Below are positions 24,283 through 31,491 of a stretch of DNA of 64,000 nucleotides, one piece after another. Origin of the DNA: Stella humosa (lineage in GTDB: Bacteria; Pseudomonadota; Alphaproteobacteria; ATCC43930; Allostellaceae); NCBI RefSeq assembly GCF_006738645.1, contig NZ_AP019700.1, positions 124,001 through 188,000 of the forward strand. Direction: 5' to 3'. A model generated the notes under the pieces. It searched no databases and was not told the DNA's origin. It worked only from the letters and a program-made list of their open reading frames with translations. The stretch's first letter is position 1. Every line of letters starts with the position of its first letter. Both the position numbers and the translations under genes were made by a program.

Positions 24283-25316
24283 CGCAACCCTCCCAGATAG
24301 CGCGCGATGCTGTCGGCCGCGGCCGCCTCCAGCAGGCCGTGATGGGGTTCGTGGCTGCCGGGCTTCAGGACCGGGTGCTGGGCGATCCAGCGGGCGAAGG
24401 CATCCGGCCCGTCATTGGCAAGCGCCCCGCCGCCCAGCCACTGCCGGCCCGCCACGCCGGCCAGGTTGGGGCCGCTGCTTGGCCGGCGGGCGTCGGCGCT
24501 GTGGCACTGGCCGCAGGCGGCGACGAATTCGGCCGCCCCTGGCCGGGCGGGCTCGGGCGGCCGGGCGAGGGCGTCGAGCCGCGCCTGGAAGGCGTCGGGC
24601 GTGTGGGCGATCACCTGGAACCCCATGAAGGTGTGCTGCAGCCCGCAGAACTCCGCGCACTGGCCGCGATAGGTGCCGGGCGCCACCGGACCCAGGCGGA
24701 TGCGGGTGCGATGGCCGGGGATCGCGTCGATCTTGCCGCCCAGGCGCGGGACCCAGAAGCTATGGATGACGTCGTGGGCCATCACCTCGACCTCGATGGC
24801 GCGCCCGGCCGGGATATGCAGCTCGCCCGCGGTATGGAGCGGCCGGCCGGCGAAATCGGGGTAGACGAACTCCCACCACCATTGCCGCGCATGGGCCTCG
24901 ACCCGCAGCGGCGCGTCGCCCCCCGTCCGGGGCAGCAGCGCCTCGCCCGTGCGCAGCGAGAAGACGAGAAGGGCGGTCAGCACGACCAGCGGAAAGGCGA
25001 TGCCGGCGCCGCCCAGCAATGCGGCGGTCGACGGCGACCGGCCGCCACCGGCCAGGGCATAGGCCAGCAACGCCATCACCCCGACCAGGATCAGCGTGGC
25101 CCCGCCCAGCATCCACCACCACAGTTGCGCCGTCGCCGCGGCCGCCGGCCCGGCCGGATCGAGCGCCGACAGCGGCCCGCCGCAGCCACCCAGCAGCGCA
25201 CCTGCCGGAACCAGCAGGAAACCTGCCCGCGCCGCCCGCGTTAACCTCCGGTTGCCCGTCGCCCCGCCCCGCCCCGCCTCGGCCCGACCGGAGACCGCCC
25301 GATGACCGAACCCCAC
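24279..25316 (-). CDS. ctaC: Cytochrome c oxidase subunit II with C-terminal cytochrome c
   Basis: This is a lipoprotein-type subunit II of up to 345 residues. Counted from the GTG, the lipobox is LLGGC (C45) and two transmembrane helices follow. The CuA site is H185, C220, E222, C224, H228 and M231. A cytochrome c domain has CGQCH at 268-272. The expected axial methionine motif near the C-terminus is replaced by KPGSHEPHHGLL. Start choice is difficult: no ATG, GTG or TTG lies in frame between the lipobox and 25316. That GTG overlaps the divergent DUF2231 gene. A good ribosome binding site (CGGAGG) precedes an ACG at 25241, which would give an ideal lipoprotein signal. ATGA overlap with subunit I. 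Confidence 0.88.
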   Translation of the reverse strand: MGFGHRAVSGRAEAGRGGATGNRRLTRAARAGFLLVPAGALLGGCGGPLSALDPAGPAAAATAQLWWWMLGGATLILVGVMALLAYALAGGGRSPSTAALLGGAGIAFPLVVLTALLVFSLRTGEALLPRTGGDAPLRVEAHARQWWWEFVYPDFAGRPLHTAGELHIPAGRAIEVEVMAHDVIHSFWVPRLGGKIDAIPGHRTRIRLGPVAPGTYRGQCAEFCGLQHTFMGFQVIAHTPDAFQARLDALARPPEPARPGAAEFVAACGQCHSADARRPSSGPNLAGVAGRQWLGGGALANDGPDAFARWIAQHPVLKPGSHEPHHGLLEAAAADSIARYLGGLR

Positions 25317-25787
25317 CTGCGCGACCCGCGCTACCACGACATCAGTTCGCGCGTGGCGCTGGCCGGCCATCCCATCCACGCGATGATGGTGACTTTCCCC
25401 ATCGCGCTGGTGATCTCCACCCTGGGCGCCGACGTGTTCTTCTGGTGGACGGCCGATCCGTTCTGGATCCGGGCGGCCCTGTGGTCGAGCGGCTTCGCCT
25501 TCTGCCTGGGGGTGCTGGCCGGGCTGGTCGGCACGGTCGAGATCCTGCTGGCGCCCGGCATCCGCCGCCGCACGGCGAGCTGGACGCATTTCGTGGCGGC
25601 GATGATGCTGCTGTCGGTCGCGGGCGCCAACTGGGGCCTGCGCTTGTCCGACCCGCCCGCCTCGCCGCTGCCCTGGGGCATCCTGCTGTCGGGCCTGGCG
25701 ACGGTCTTCGTCGGGCTGGCGGGCTGGCATGGCGGCAAGCTGGTATTCGAGCATCAGATCGGCCTGCTGCTCGCCAAGGAGGACTGA
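25302..25787 (+). CDS. DUF2231 domain membrane protein
   Basis: This 161-residue protein has four predicted helices and the DUF2231 signature GHPIHAMMVTFPIALVIS. The intervening arginine-rich loop IRRRTASW and a C-terminal GGKLVFEHQIG also match the family. DUF2231 proteins often accompany cytochromes or haem-copper oxidases and may bind haem or a metal, but the role is not established. It is transcribed opposite to the oxidase genes on both sides. Its start region overlaps that of subunit II and its end overlaps the CopD-like gene by 34 bases. Confidence 0.85.
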   Translation: MTEPHLRDPRYHDISSRVALAGHPIHAMMVTFPIALVISTLGADVFFWWTADPFWIRAALWSSGFAFCLGVLAGLVGTVEILLAPGIRRRTASWTHFVAAMMLLSVAGANWGLRLSDPPASPLPWGILLSGLATVFVGLAGWHGGKLVFEHQIGLLLAKED

Positions 25788-26290
25788 CCAGTCCAATCCC
25801 AGTCGGTGCGATCGGGCCGCGGCTGGCGCAGCCAGTCGGGGAACAGCGTCTCGTCGAAGCCGGGCTTGGCCAGCACCAGCCACAGGATGGCGACCATCGC
25901 CGTGCCGGCTGCCGCCAGCAGCAGGGCCGGGAGCAGGCGGCCGATCCGCCCCTCGGCCTGGGCCAGGCGGGCGATGCTGCGGCCATGCTGCATGTGCACC
26001 AGCACCAGGACACCGACCAGCGCCAGCTTCGCGAAGAGCCATGGCGCGAAGGCGCCGCGCTGGAAGATGAGCGCCATGCCGCTGCCGATCGCCAGCACCG
26101 CGGCTGGCGACGCGACGGCCAGGTAGCAGGCGCGCCCGAAGCTGCGCAGTTGCTGGGCGGCAGCTCCCTCCCACTCGCCCGTCTGCACCGCGCGGCCGGT
26201 GCGAACCAGCACGCCCGGCAGCACCAGCAGCCCCGCGCACCAGACCGAGAGGGCGGCGATGTGCAGGATCTTCAGCCAGGTGGCCGTCAC
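25754..26290 (-). CDS. CopD-like membrane protein
   Basis: This 178-residue protein has four membrane segments. It begins TATWLKILHIAALSVWCAGLLVLPG, the histidine-containing first helix typical of CopD/DUF2269-type proteins. It continues with GSGMALIFQRGAFAPW and KLALVGVLVLVHMQHGR, with further conserved histidines. CopD relatives are linked to copper uptake, which suits CuA/CuB assembly in the neighbouring oxidase. The GTG start overlaps the stop of the CtaG-like gene (GTGA), so the two are co-translated. Confidence 0.78.
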   Translation of the reverse strand: MTATWLKILHIAALSVWCAGLLVLPGVLVRTGRAVQTGEWEGAAAQQLRSFGRACYLAVASPAAVLAIGSGMALIFQRGAFAPWLFAKLALVGVLVLVHMQHGRSIARLAQAEGRIGRLLPALLLAAAGTAMVAILWLVLAKPGFDETLFPDWLRQPRPDRTDWDWTGQSSLASSRPI

Positions 26291-27042
26291 CCCTGCGGTT
26301 CCGGGCTCGCCCGGTGGGCTGCCGCAAGCCAGCCGGCCAGCGGCACCAGGGCGGCTGCGAGGTAGGGCAGGGCGGCCGGCACCCACATGACCAGGCCGGC
26401 CAACTGCTGGTCCTCCAGCGGCGTCAGGCCCCAGGGCAGGGTGGTGGCGAAATGGGCGGCGTAGAGCGGCGCCGGTACGAAGGTCAGCAGCGCGCCCAGC
26501 AGCCCCATCTGCATGACCATGGCCAGCAGCGCCGACAGGCGGGCGGCACCTGCCGGTGCCGCCGTCCGCAGGGTCGACCAGAACAGCACCGCGCTGCCCA
26601 GCAAGGTCGCCTGCATCAGCCAGTAGAGCGTGCCGTCGGCAAGGGCTGCCGCATAGGGCCCCGGCATGTGCCACAGCCACAGGGCCGCGGTCTGCGCCAG
26701 CGTCGCCACCAGCAATCCCGCACCCGGACGTCTGGCCGGCCCGGCATCCGGCAGGGCGGCCGCGATCAGGGGCGCGGCGGCCGCGATCAGCAGCAGGTGA
26801 TGCAAGGCGCGGGCCGAGAACAGGGCGGACGACAGCGCGCAGAGCGGCGAGACGAAGGCCAGCACCAGTACCGCCCATGCGGCCGCCGCGCAGGCCTTCC
26901 GACGCACGCCGCCGGGCGGATGGAGCAGGATCAGTAGCCCGGCCGCCGCCAGCAGGCCCAAGAGCACCGGGTCGCCGTTCCAGCGGCCCCAGATCTCGTC
27001 GGGCAGCGGGCCGCTACCGCAATAGGGTATCCCCTCGCCCAT
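26287..27042 (-). CDS. CtaG-family cytochrome c oxidase assembly protein
   Basis: This polytopic protein has 251 residues and about seven helices. The start PYCGSGPLPDEIWGRWNGDP is followed by SARALHHLLLIAAAAPLIAA, LWLWHMPGPYAAAL and LEDQQLAGLVMWVPAALPYL, all hallmarks of the caa3-type CtaG family. These proteins are needed for assembly, probably copper insertion, of caa3/aa3-type oxidases. It is the first gene of a two-gene unit with the CopD-like gene. Confidence 0.88.
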   Translation of the reverse strand: MGEGIPYCGSGPLPDEIWGRWNGDPVLLGLLAAAGLLILLHPPGGVRRKACAAAAWAVLVLAFVSPLCALSSALFSARALHHLLLIAAAAPLIAAALPDAGPARRPGAGLLVATLAQTAALWLWHMPGPYAAALADGTLYWLMQATLLGSAVLFWSTLRTAAPAGAARLSALLAMVMQMGLLGALLTFVPAPLYAAHFATTLPWGLTPLEDQQLAGLVMWVPAALPYLAAALVPLAGWLAAAHRASPEPQG

Positions 27043-27120
27043 CGACCGATTCCCTCCCTCGACGCCCCAAGGTGCGGCAACGCCCCAGATGGCGGATTCG
27101 ATCCCTGCGGAAGGACACCG

Positions 27121-29634
27121 TCAGACGATCGCCTTGTCCCAGCCGCCATAATGCTCGCCGCTCAACCGGCCCCGCGGCAGCGACAGCAGGATCAGCGCGA
27201 TGCCGGCCGCCACGCCGACCGCCATGGATGCCGGGCCGCCGCCGTCCAGGACGAAGGGGGCGGCCACGAGCCAGGCGCCGACGGCCATGTTGAGGAAGCG
27301 GACAGGGCGCGCCACCTCGGCCAGGGCGGTGACCGCGATCGTGACGACAAGGCAGCCCGCGACATGGTCGCTGTTGGCCAGGTCGCCTTCGGTGCCGGCC
27401 AGCAGCCGGGTCGCCATCAAGGCGAGGCCGATGGCGATGGACAGCGACAGGGTCCAGGGAAAGCTGACCCCGCCCAGCAGGAACGCGCGCAGGAGCTGGC
27501 CCACGGGTGCGTCGATATCCGGGCCCTTCTCCCGCTCCGCGCCGGGCAGGCTGTCACCGCCCTGCCAGAAGGTGCGCCACAGCGGCCGCCCGGCGCGGCG
27601 TGCCCGCAGCAGGAACTGCGCCGAGGCGAGCAGCTCGTCCAGCGCGTAGGGGATCATCGCCACGCTGACGACGGCTGTCGCCAGGCACAGGCCGCACCAG
27701 GTGCCGATCAGCACCGGCTGGATGATGATGAAGCCGATGCTGACGGCCCCCAGGGGCACGATCAGCAGGCCGAATCCCAGCACCAGCCAGGGCATGGTGC
27801 GCCAGCGGCGGCGGTCGCCGATCAGCCCGGTCAGGGCCTCGATCAGGTAGACGACGGCCCCCATGCCGGCATCGGCGATCGGCCAGGCGCGCGACAGGTC
27901 GGAGGTGATGACCCGCTCGGTGCCGTCGCCGAAGGCCGGGTCCCAGGCGTCGTCGATGTGGCCGAGCTGGAAGGCCGCCATGTAGCGTGACAGCAGGAAG
28001 CCGATGAAGGCCAGGACGACGATCGGCACGCGCTGGGAATAGCTGGATGGCGAATAGCTCCAGCCGAGCGGGATGTCGGCATCGCTCTTGAGCGCCACGG
28101 TGGCGATGCCGGGCGGGTTGGCGACCAGCGTGGCGAATGCGATCACAAGCGCGCCTATGATCGTGTCGTTGGCATAGGCGGCGGCATTCGTGGTCCAGAA
28201 GACCAGCGGCGCGAACAGCAGCCAGGTGCCGACCGCAGCCACGGCCCAGCGTGCCCAGCGATGGCGCCAGGACAGGGACATCCCGCCCAGCAGGACCAGC
28301 AGCAGGCCGCAGCCGACGTCGCTCCAGCCCAGCATGCGGTCGCGCCACAAGGCGTCCGGCAGGGCGGCGCCGGCGGCCGGGGGAATCGTCGCCGCATTGC
28401 CGCCCTCGAACAGGCCGAAGCTGAACGGGCTGGCGATCAGCCACAGCCCCAGCATGGCGACGAGGAACCCGGCCCAGCGCGTGCTGGAATGCGTGGTCTC
28501 CAGCTCTGCTGCCACCGCACGGCGCTCGGCCGCGGCCACATGCTCGGGCGGGGCCTCCTCTACCTTGGCGGCGGCCATGGCCTTGGCGTTCAGCTTGTTT
28601 GCCGCGTACCAGCCGGCCGGGTCTGCCTTCAGGTTGGCGATCATCTCGGGAATCGTCGCCTCCAGCCGGTGTCGCGGCCGCCAGCCCAGCAGTTGCCAGG
28701 CCCGGTCGGTGTCGATCTCGTAATGGTCGTCGGCCCGGTCGATCATCCAGGGCTGGACGAAGGGATCGAGGTCGAGCACGTCTTCCTGCAGCCACTGCCC
28801 GGCCTTGGCCATCGCCTTGGGCACGGGGCGGGTCTCCCATTCCTCGTCGTGCAGCAGCCGGCCGAACAGGCGTTGCAGCCGGTCGTAGCTGAGCGTCTCG
28901 GCCTCGCCCAGCAGCAGCGTCGTCTCGACCGGCAGCTCGGCCCGGCGGTCGACGATGCGGGCGATGGCATCGACCAGGTCGTCGAGGTGCAGGTAGGGCT
29001 GCCCATGGTCCAGCTCGCCCGGATAGAGGTGGCTGATCACCTGGCGCTCGTGGATGTTGGCGATCTGCTGGGCCAGGAATGCCGCGCGGCACATCTCGTC
29101 ATAGACGCCGGCCGGGCGGATCACGACGAGCGGGATGGCGCCATGCTCGGCCAGCAGCGCCTGCTCGGTCCGCGCCTTGGATGCGGGGTAGGGGGACAAG
29201 GGCTCGATCGGCCTGTCCTCGTCGATGGGCCGCCCGGGCAGCGTCGGCCCGTGGACCAGCAGGGTGCTGGCCAGCACGAACTGGTCCACCCCCAGCGGTT
29301 GCAGGTGGCGCATCAGGCGCCGGCTGCCCTCCACCGTCACCGCCTCGTATTTCGGGTTCTCGTCGCCCGACAGGTCGTAGTAGGCGGCAAGGTGGATGAC
29401 CGATGCGATCCGGGCGCCGGCCCGGCCGACCTCGGCGATGGCGGCGGCCACGCTTTCTTCCTGCGTCAGGTCGACCTGGACCGGCTCGATGCCATCGGGC
29501 GGGGCGTCCGGCACGGTGAAATCCAGCCCGAAGATGCGGAAACGGCCCGCCAGGCGCCGCGCGACCGCCTGGCCCAGGAACCCGCTGCTGCCGGTCACGA
29601 TCACGATCTCGCGGGATTCCGCCTGCTCCGGCAT
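27121..29634 (-). CDS. Epimerase-SPW-VKOR multidomain fusion protein
   Basis: This 837-residue fusion starts with an extended SDR/NAD-dependent epimerase domain (about 8-330). Its landmarks are TGSSGFLG at 14-21, S123, and Y149/K153 in YPASK. A membrane region has at least three SPW-like repeats (GLWLIASPF near 396, GTWLLFAPL near 469, GAWLVAAPF near 786). Between the repeats lies a vitamin K epoxide reductase-like domain (about 535-680) with DDAWDPAFGDGTERVITSD and the redox CxxC WCGLC at C647 and C650. The two loop cysteines of typical VKORs are missing. It may join sugar or quinone-like substrate chemistry to membrane thiol/quinone redox. The start is chosen from a GGAGGA site seven bases upstream; 29652 is an alternative. 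Function not known. Confidence 0.85.
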   Translation of the reverse strand: MPEQAESREIVIVTGSSGFLGQAVARRLAGRFRIFGLDFTVPDAPPDGIEPVQVDLTQEESVAAAIAEVGRAGARIASVIHLAAYYDLSGDENPKYEAVTVEGSRRLMRHLQPLGVDQFVLASTLLVHGPTLPGRPIDEDRPIEPLSPYPASKARTEQALLAEHGAIPLVVIRPAGVYDEMCRAAFLAQQIANIHERQVISHLYPGELDHGQPYLHLDDLVDAIARIVDRRAELPVETTLLLGEAETLSYDRLQRLFGRLLHDEEWETRPVPKAMAKAGQWLQEDVLDLDPFVQPWMIDRADDHYEIDTDRAWQLLGWRPRHRLEATIPEMIANLKADPAGWYAANKLNAKAMAAAKVEEAPPEHVAAAERRAVAAELETTHSSTRWAGFLVAMLGLWLIASPFSFGLFEGGNAATIPPAAGAALPDALWRDRMLGWSDVGCGLLLVLLGGMSLSWRHRWARWAVAAVGTWLLFAPLVFWTTNAAAYANDTIIGALVIAFATLVANPPGIATVALKSDADIPLGWSYSPSSYSQRVPIVVLAFIGFLLSRYMAAFQLGHIDDAWDPAFGDGTERVITSDLSRAWPIADAGMGAVVYLIEALTGLIGDRRRWRTMPWLVLGFGLLIVPLGAVSIGFIIIQPVLIGTWCGLCLATAVVSVAMIPYALDELLASAQFLLRARRAGRPLWRTFWQGGDSLPGAEREKGPDIDAPVGQLLRAFLLGGVSFPWTLSLSIAIGLALMATRLLAGTEGDLANSDHVAGCLVVTIAVTALAEVARPVRFLNMAVGAWLVAAPFVLDGGGPASMAVGVAAGIALILLSLPRGRLSGEHYGGWDKAIV

Positions 29635-29840
29635 CTCGGGTCCTCCGGCCATGGGTCGCCGCGGCGACCCCGGGATTGCGGTCGCCCTGGTTGGACAGCG
29701 CATGGGGCAGGGCCGGGTTCCATTCTTTGCCGGCGGGCGGCCCGGGATGCGTGGCCGGGCCGCATGGCGCGCGGCATAATCGCGCCGCCGGACAGCGCCC
29801 GACTCGGGAATGGCGCCGCCGGCCGGAGGGAGCGGCCAGC

Positions 29841-31448
29841 ATGGATGCGGATCAGTTCGACTACATCGTCGTCGGGGCCGGCTCGGCCGGGTGCGTGCTG
29901 GCCAACCGGCTGACGGCCGACGGCCGCACCACGGTCCTGCTGCTGGAGGCCGGCGGCAAGGACACCGACCCCTGGATCCATATCCCGGCCGGCTTCTACC
30001 GCAACATCTACAACCCCAAGGTCGCCTGGAAATTCGAGACCGAGCCGGAGCCGAACATGAACGGCCGGCGCATCCCCTGGCCGCGCGGCAAGGTGCTGGG
30101 CGGCTCCAGCTCGATCAACGGCCTCATCTACATCCGCGGCCAGAAGGAGGATTTCGACCTGTGGCGGCAGATGGGCAATGCCGGCTGGTCCTATGACGAC
30201 GTGCTGCCCTACTTCCGCAAGTCCGAGGGGCAGGAGCGCGGCGCCGATGCCTATCACGGCGCCGACGGCCCGCTCGCCGTCTCCGACCTGCGCTCGCCGC
30301 ACACGCTGCACGACGCCTTCATCGCCGCGGCGCAGCAGGCGGGGTATCCCTTCAATGCCGATTTCAACGGCGCTTCGCAGGAGGGCGTCGGCCCCTTGCA
30401 GGTGACGGTGCGCGGCCGCCGCCGGTGCAGTGCGGCCGTCGGCTACCTCCGGCCCGCCATGCGCCGACCCAACCTGAAGGTCGAGATCCGTGCCCTGACG
30501 CGCCGGGTGCTGACCGAGGGCCGGCGCGCGGTCGGCGTCGAGTACGACCAGGGCGGCGCCACCCGCCACGCCCGCGCCCGGCGCGAGGTGCTGCTGTGCG
30601 GCGGCACGATCAACTCGCCGCAGATCCTGCAGCTATCGGGGGTCGGGCCGGGGGCGCTGCTGCAGTCGCTGGGCGTCCCCGTCGTGCACGACCTGCCAGG
30701 GGTGGGCGAGAACCTGCAGGACCATCTGGGCGGCCGCCTCATCTATCGCGTGCGCAACGCCAACACGCTGAACGAGATCTCGCGCAGCTGGTGGCGCAAG
30801 GCGCTGACCGGGATGGAGTATGCGTTGGCCTCGCGCGGCGCGCTGATGACAGGGGCGGCCCCCATCGGCCTCTTCCTGAAGACCCGGCCGGAACTGGTCT
30901 CGCCCGACGTGCAGTACCAGTTCCTGGCCGGCAGCTCGCCCAAGGCGGGTGAACCGATGCACGACTTCCCCGGCTGCACCATCGTCGCCATCCCCTGCCG
31001 GCCGGAAAGCCGCGGCTGGCTGCGCATCCAGTCGCCGGACCCGGCGGCACCGCCGCGGATGACGGCCAACTACCTGTCGACCCAGGGCGACCGCGACACC
31101 ATGGTGGCCGCGCTGCGCGCCGCGCGCCGGGTGTTCGAGGCGCCGGCCATGCGCGCTCAGGTTACCGACGAGTTCATGCCGGGTTCGGCCGCCGTCACCG
31201 ACGAGGCCCTGCTGGAGCATGTGCGCTCGACCTCGGGCACGACCTTCCACCAGACCAGCACCTGCATGATGGGGCCGCAGGCGAACGCCGTCGTCGACAC
31301 CACGCTCAGGGTGAAGGGGATGGAGGGGCTCCGGGTGATCGACGCCTCGATCATGCCGACGGTCGTGTCGGGCAACACCAACGCGACGGCCATCATGATC
31401 GCCGAGAAGGGGGCGGACATGATCCTGCGGGGTGCGGCCGCGGCCTGA
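29841..31448 (+). CDS. GMC-family oxidoreductase, choline dehydrogenase-like
   Basis: This 535-residue FAD-dependent GMC oxidoreductase shows FDYIVVGAGSAGCVLANRL at the N-terminus and GKVLGGSSSINGLIYIRGQ, the GMC signature 1. GGTINSPQILQLSGVGP is signature 2. The catalytic histidine lies in TFHQTSTCMMG, and its partner in SGNTNATAIMIAEKGAD. It oxidises an alcohol to an aldehyde; choline is possible but no betaine aldehyde dehydrogenase is near. It is divergent from the epimerase-SPW-VKOR gene across a 206-base gap that shows no clear operator. The start has GGAGGGAG upstream. Confidence 0.92.
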   Translation: MDADQFDYIVVGAGSAGCVLANRLTADGRTTVLLLEAGGKDTDPWIHIPAGFYRNIYNPKVAWKFETEPEPNMNGRRIPWPRGKVLGGSSSINGLIYIRGQKEDFDLWRQMGNAGWSYDDVLPYFRKSEGQERGADAYHGADGPLAVSDLRSPHTLHDAFIAAAQQAGYPFNADFNGASQEGVGPLQVTVRGRRRCSAAVGYLRPAMRRPNLKVEIRALTRRVLTEGRRAVGVEYDQGGATRHARARREVLLCGGTINSPQILQLSGVGPGALLQSLGVPVVHDLPGVGENLQDHLGGRLIYRVRNANTLNEISRSWWRKALTGMEYALASRGALMTGAAPIGLFLKTRPELVSPDVQYQFLAGSSPKAGEPMHDFPGCTIVAIPCRPESRGWLRIQSPDPAAPPRMTANYLSTQGDRDTMVAALRAARRVFEAPAMRAQVTDEFMPGSAAVTDEALLEHVRSTSGTTFHQTSTCMMGPQANAVVDTTLRVKGMEGLRVIDASIMPTVVSGNTNATAIMIAEKGADMILRGAAAA

Positions 31449-31455
31449 AGACAGG

Positions 31456-31491
31456 CGCTACCGCACGAAGGCGGGCCGCTACAGCACGAAG
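31456..31491. repeat. 15-base tandem duplication at the end of the RTX protease gene
   Basis: CGCTACCGCACGAAG and CGCTACAGCACGAAG are repeats with one mismatch and a 21-base period. Read on the minus strand they encode the last residues plus stop of the protease (FVL-stop) and, seven codons later in the same frame, a near copy (FVR-stop). Confidence 0.7.

Noticed and set aside
22363-24300. A 645-codon open frame antisense to the oxidase subunit I/III gene
   Set aside because: Its translation is rich in Arg, Gln, His and Asp with no domain, the usual product of reading a GC-rich gene backwards.
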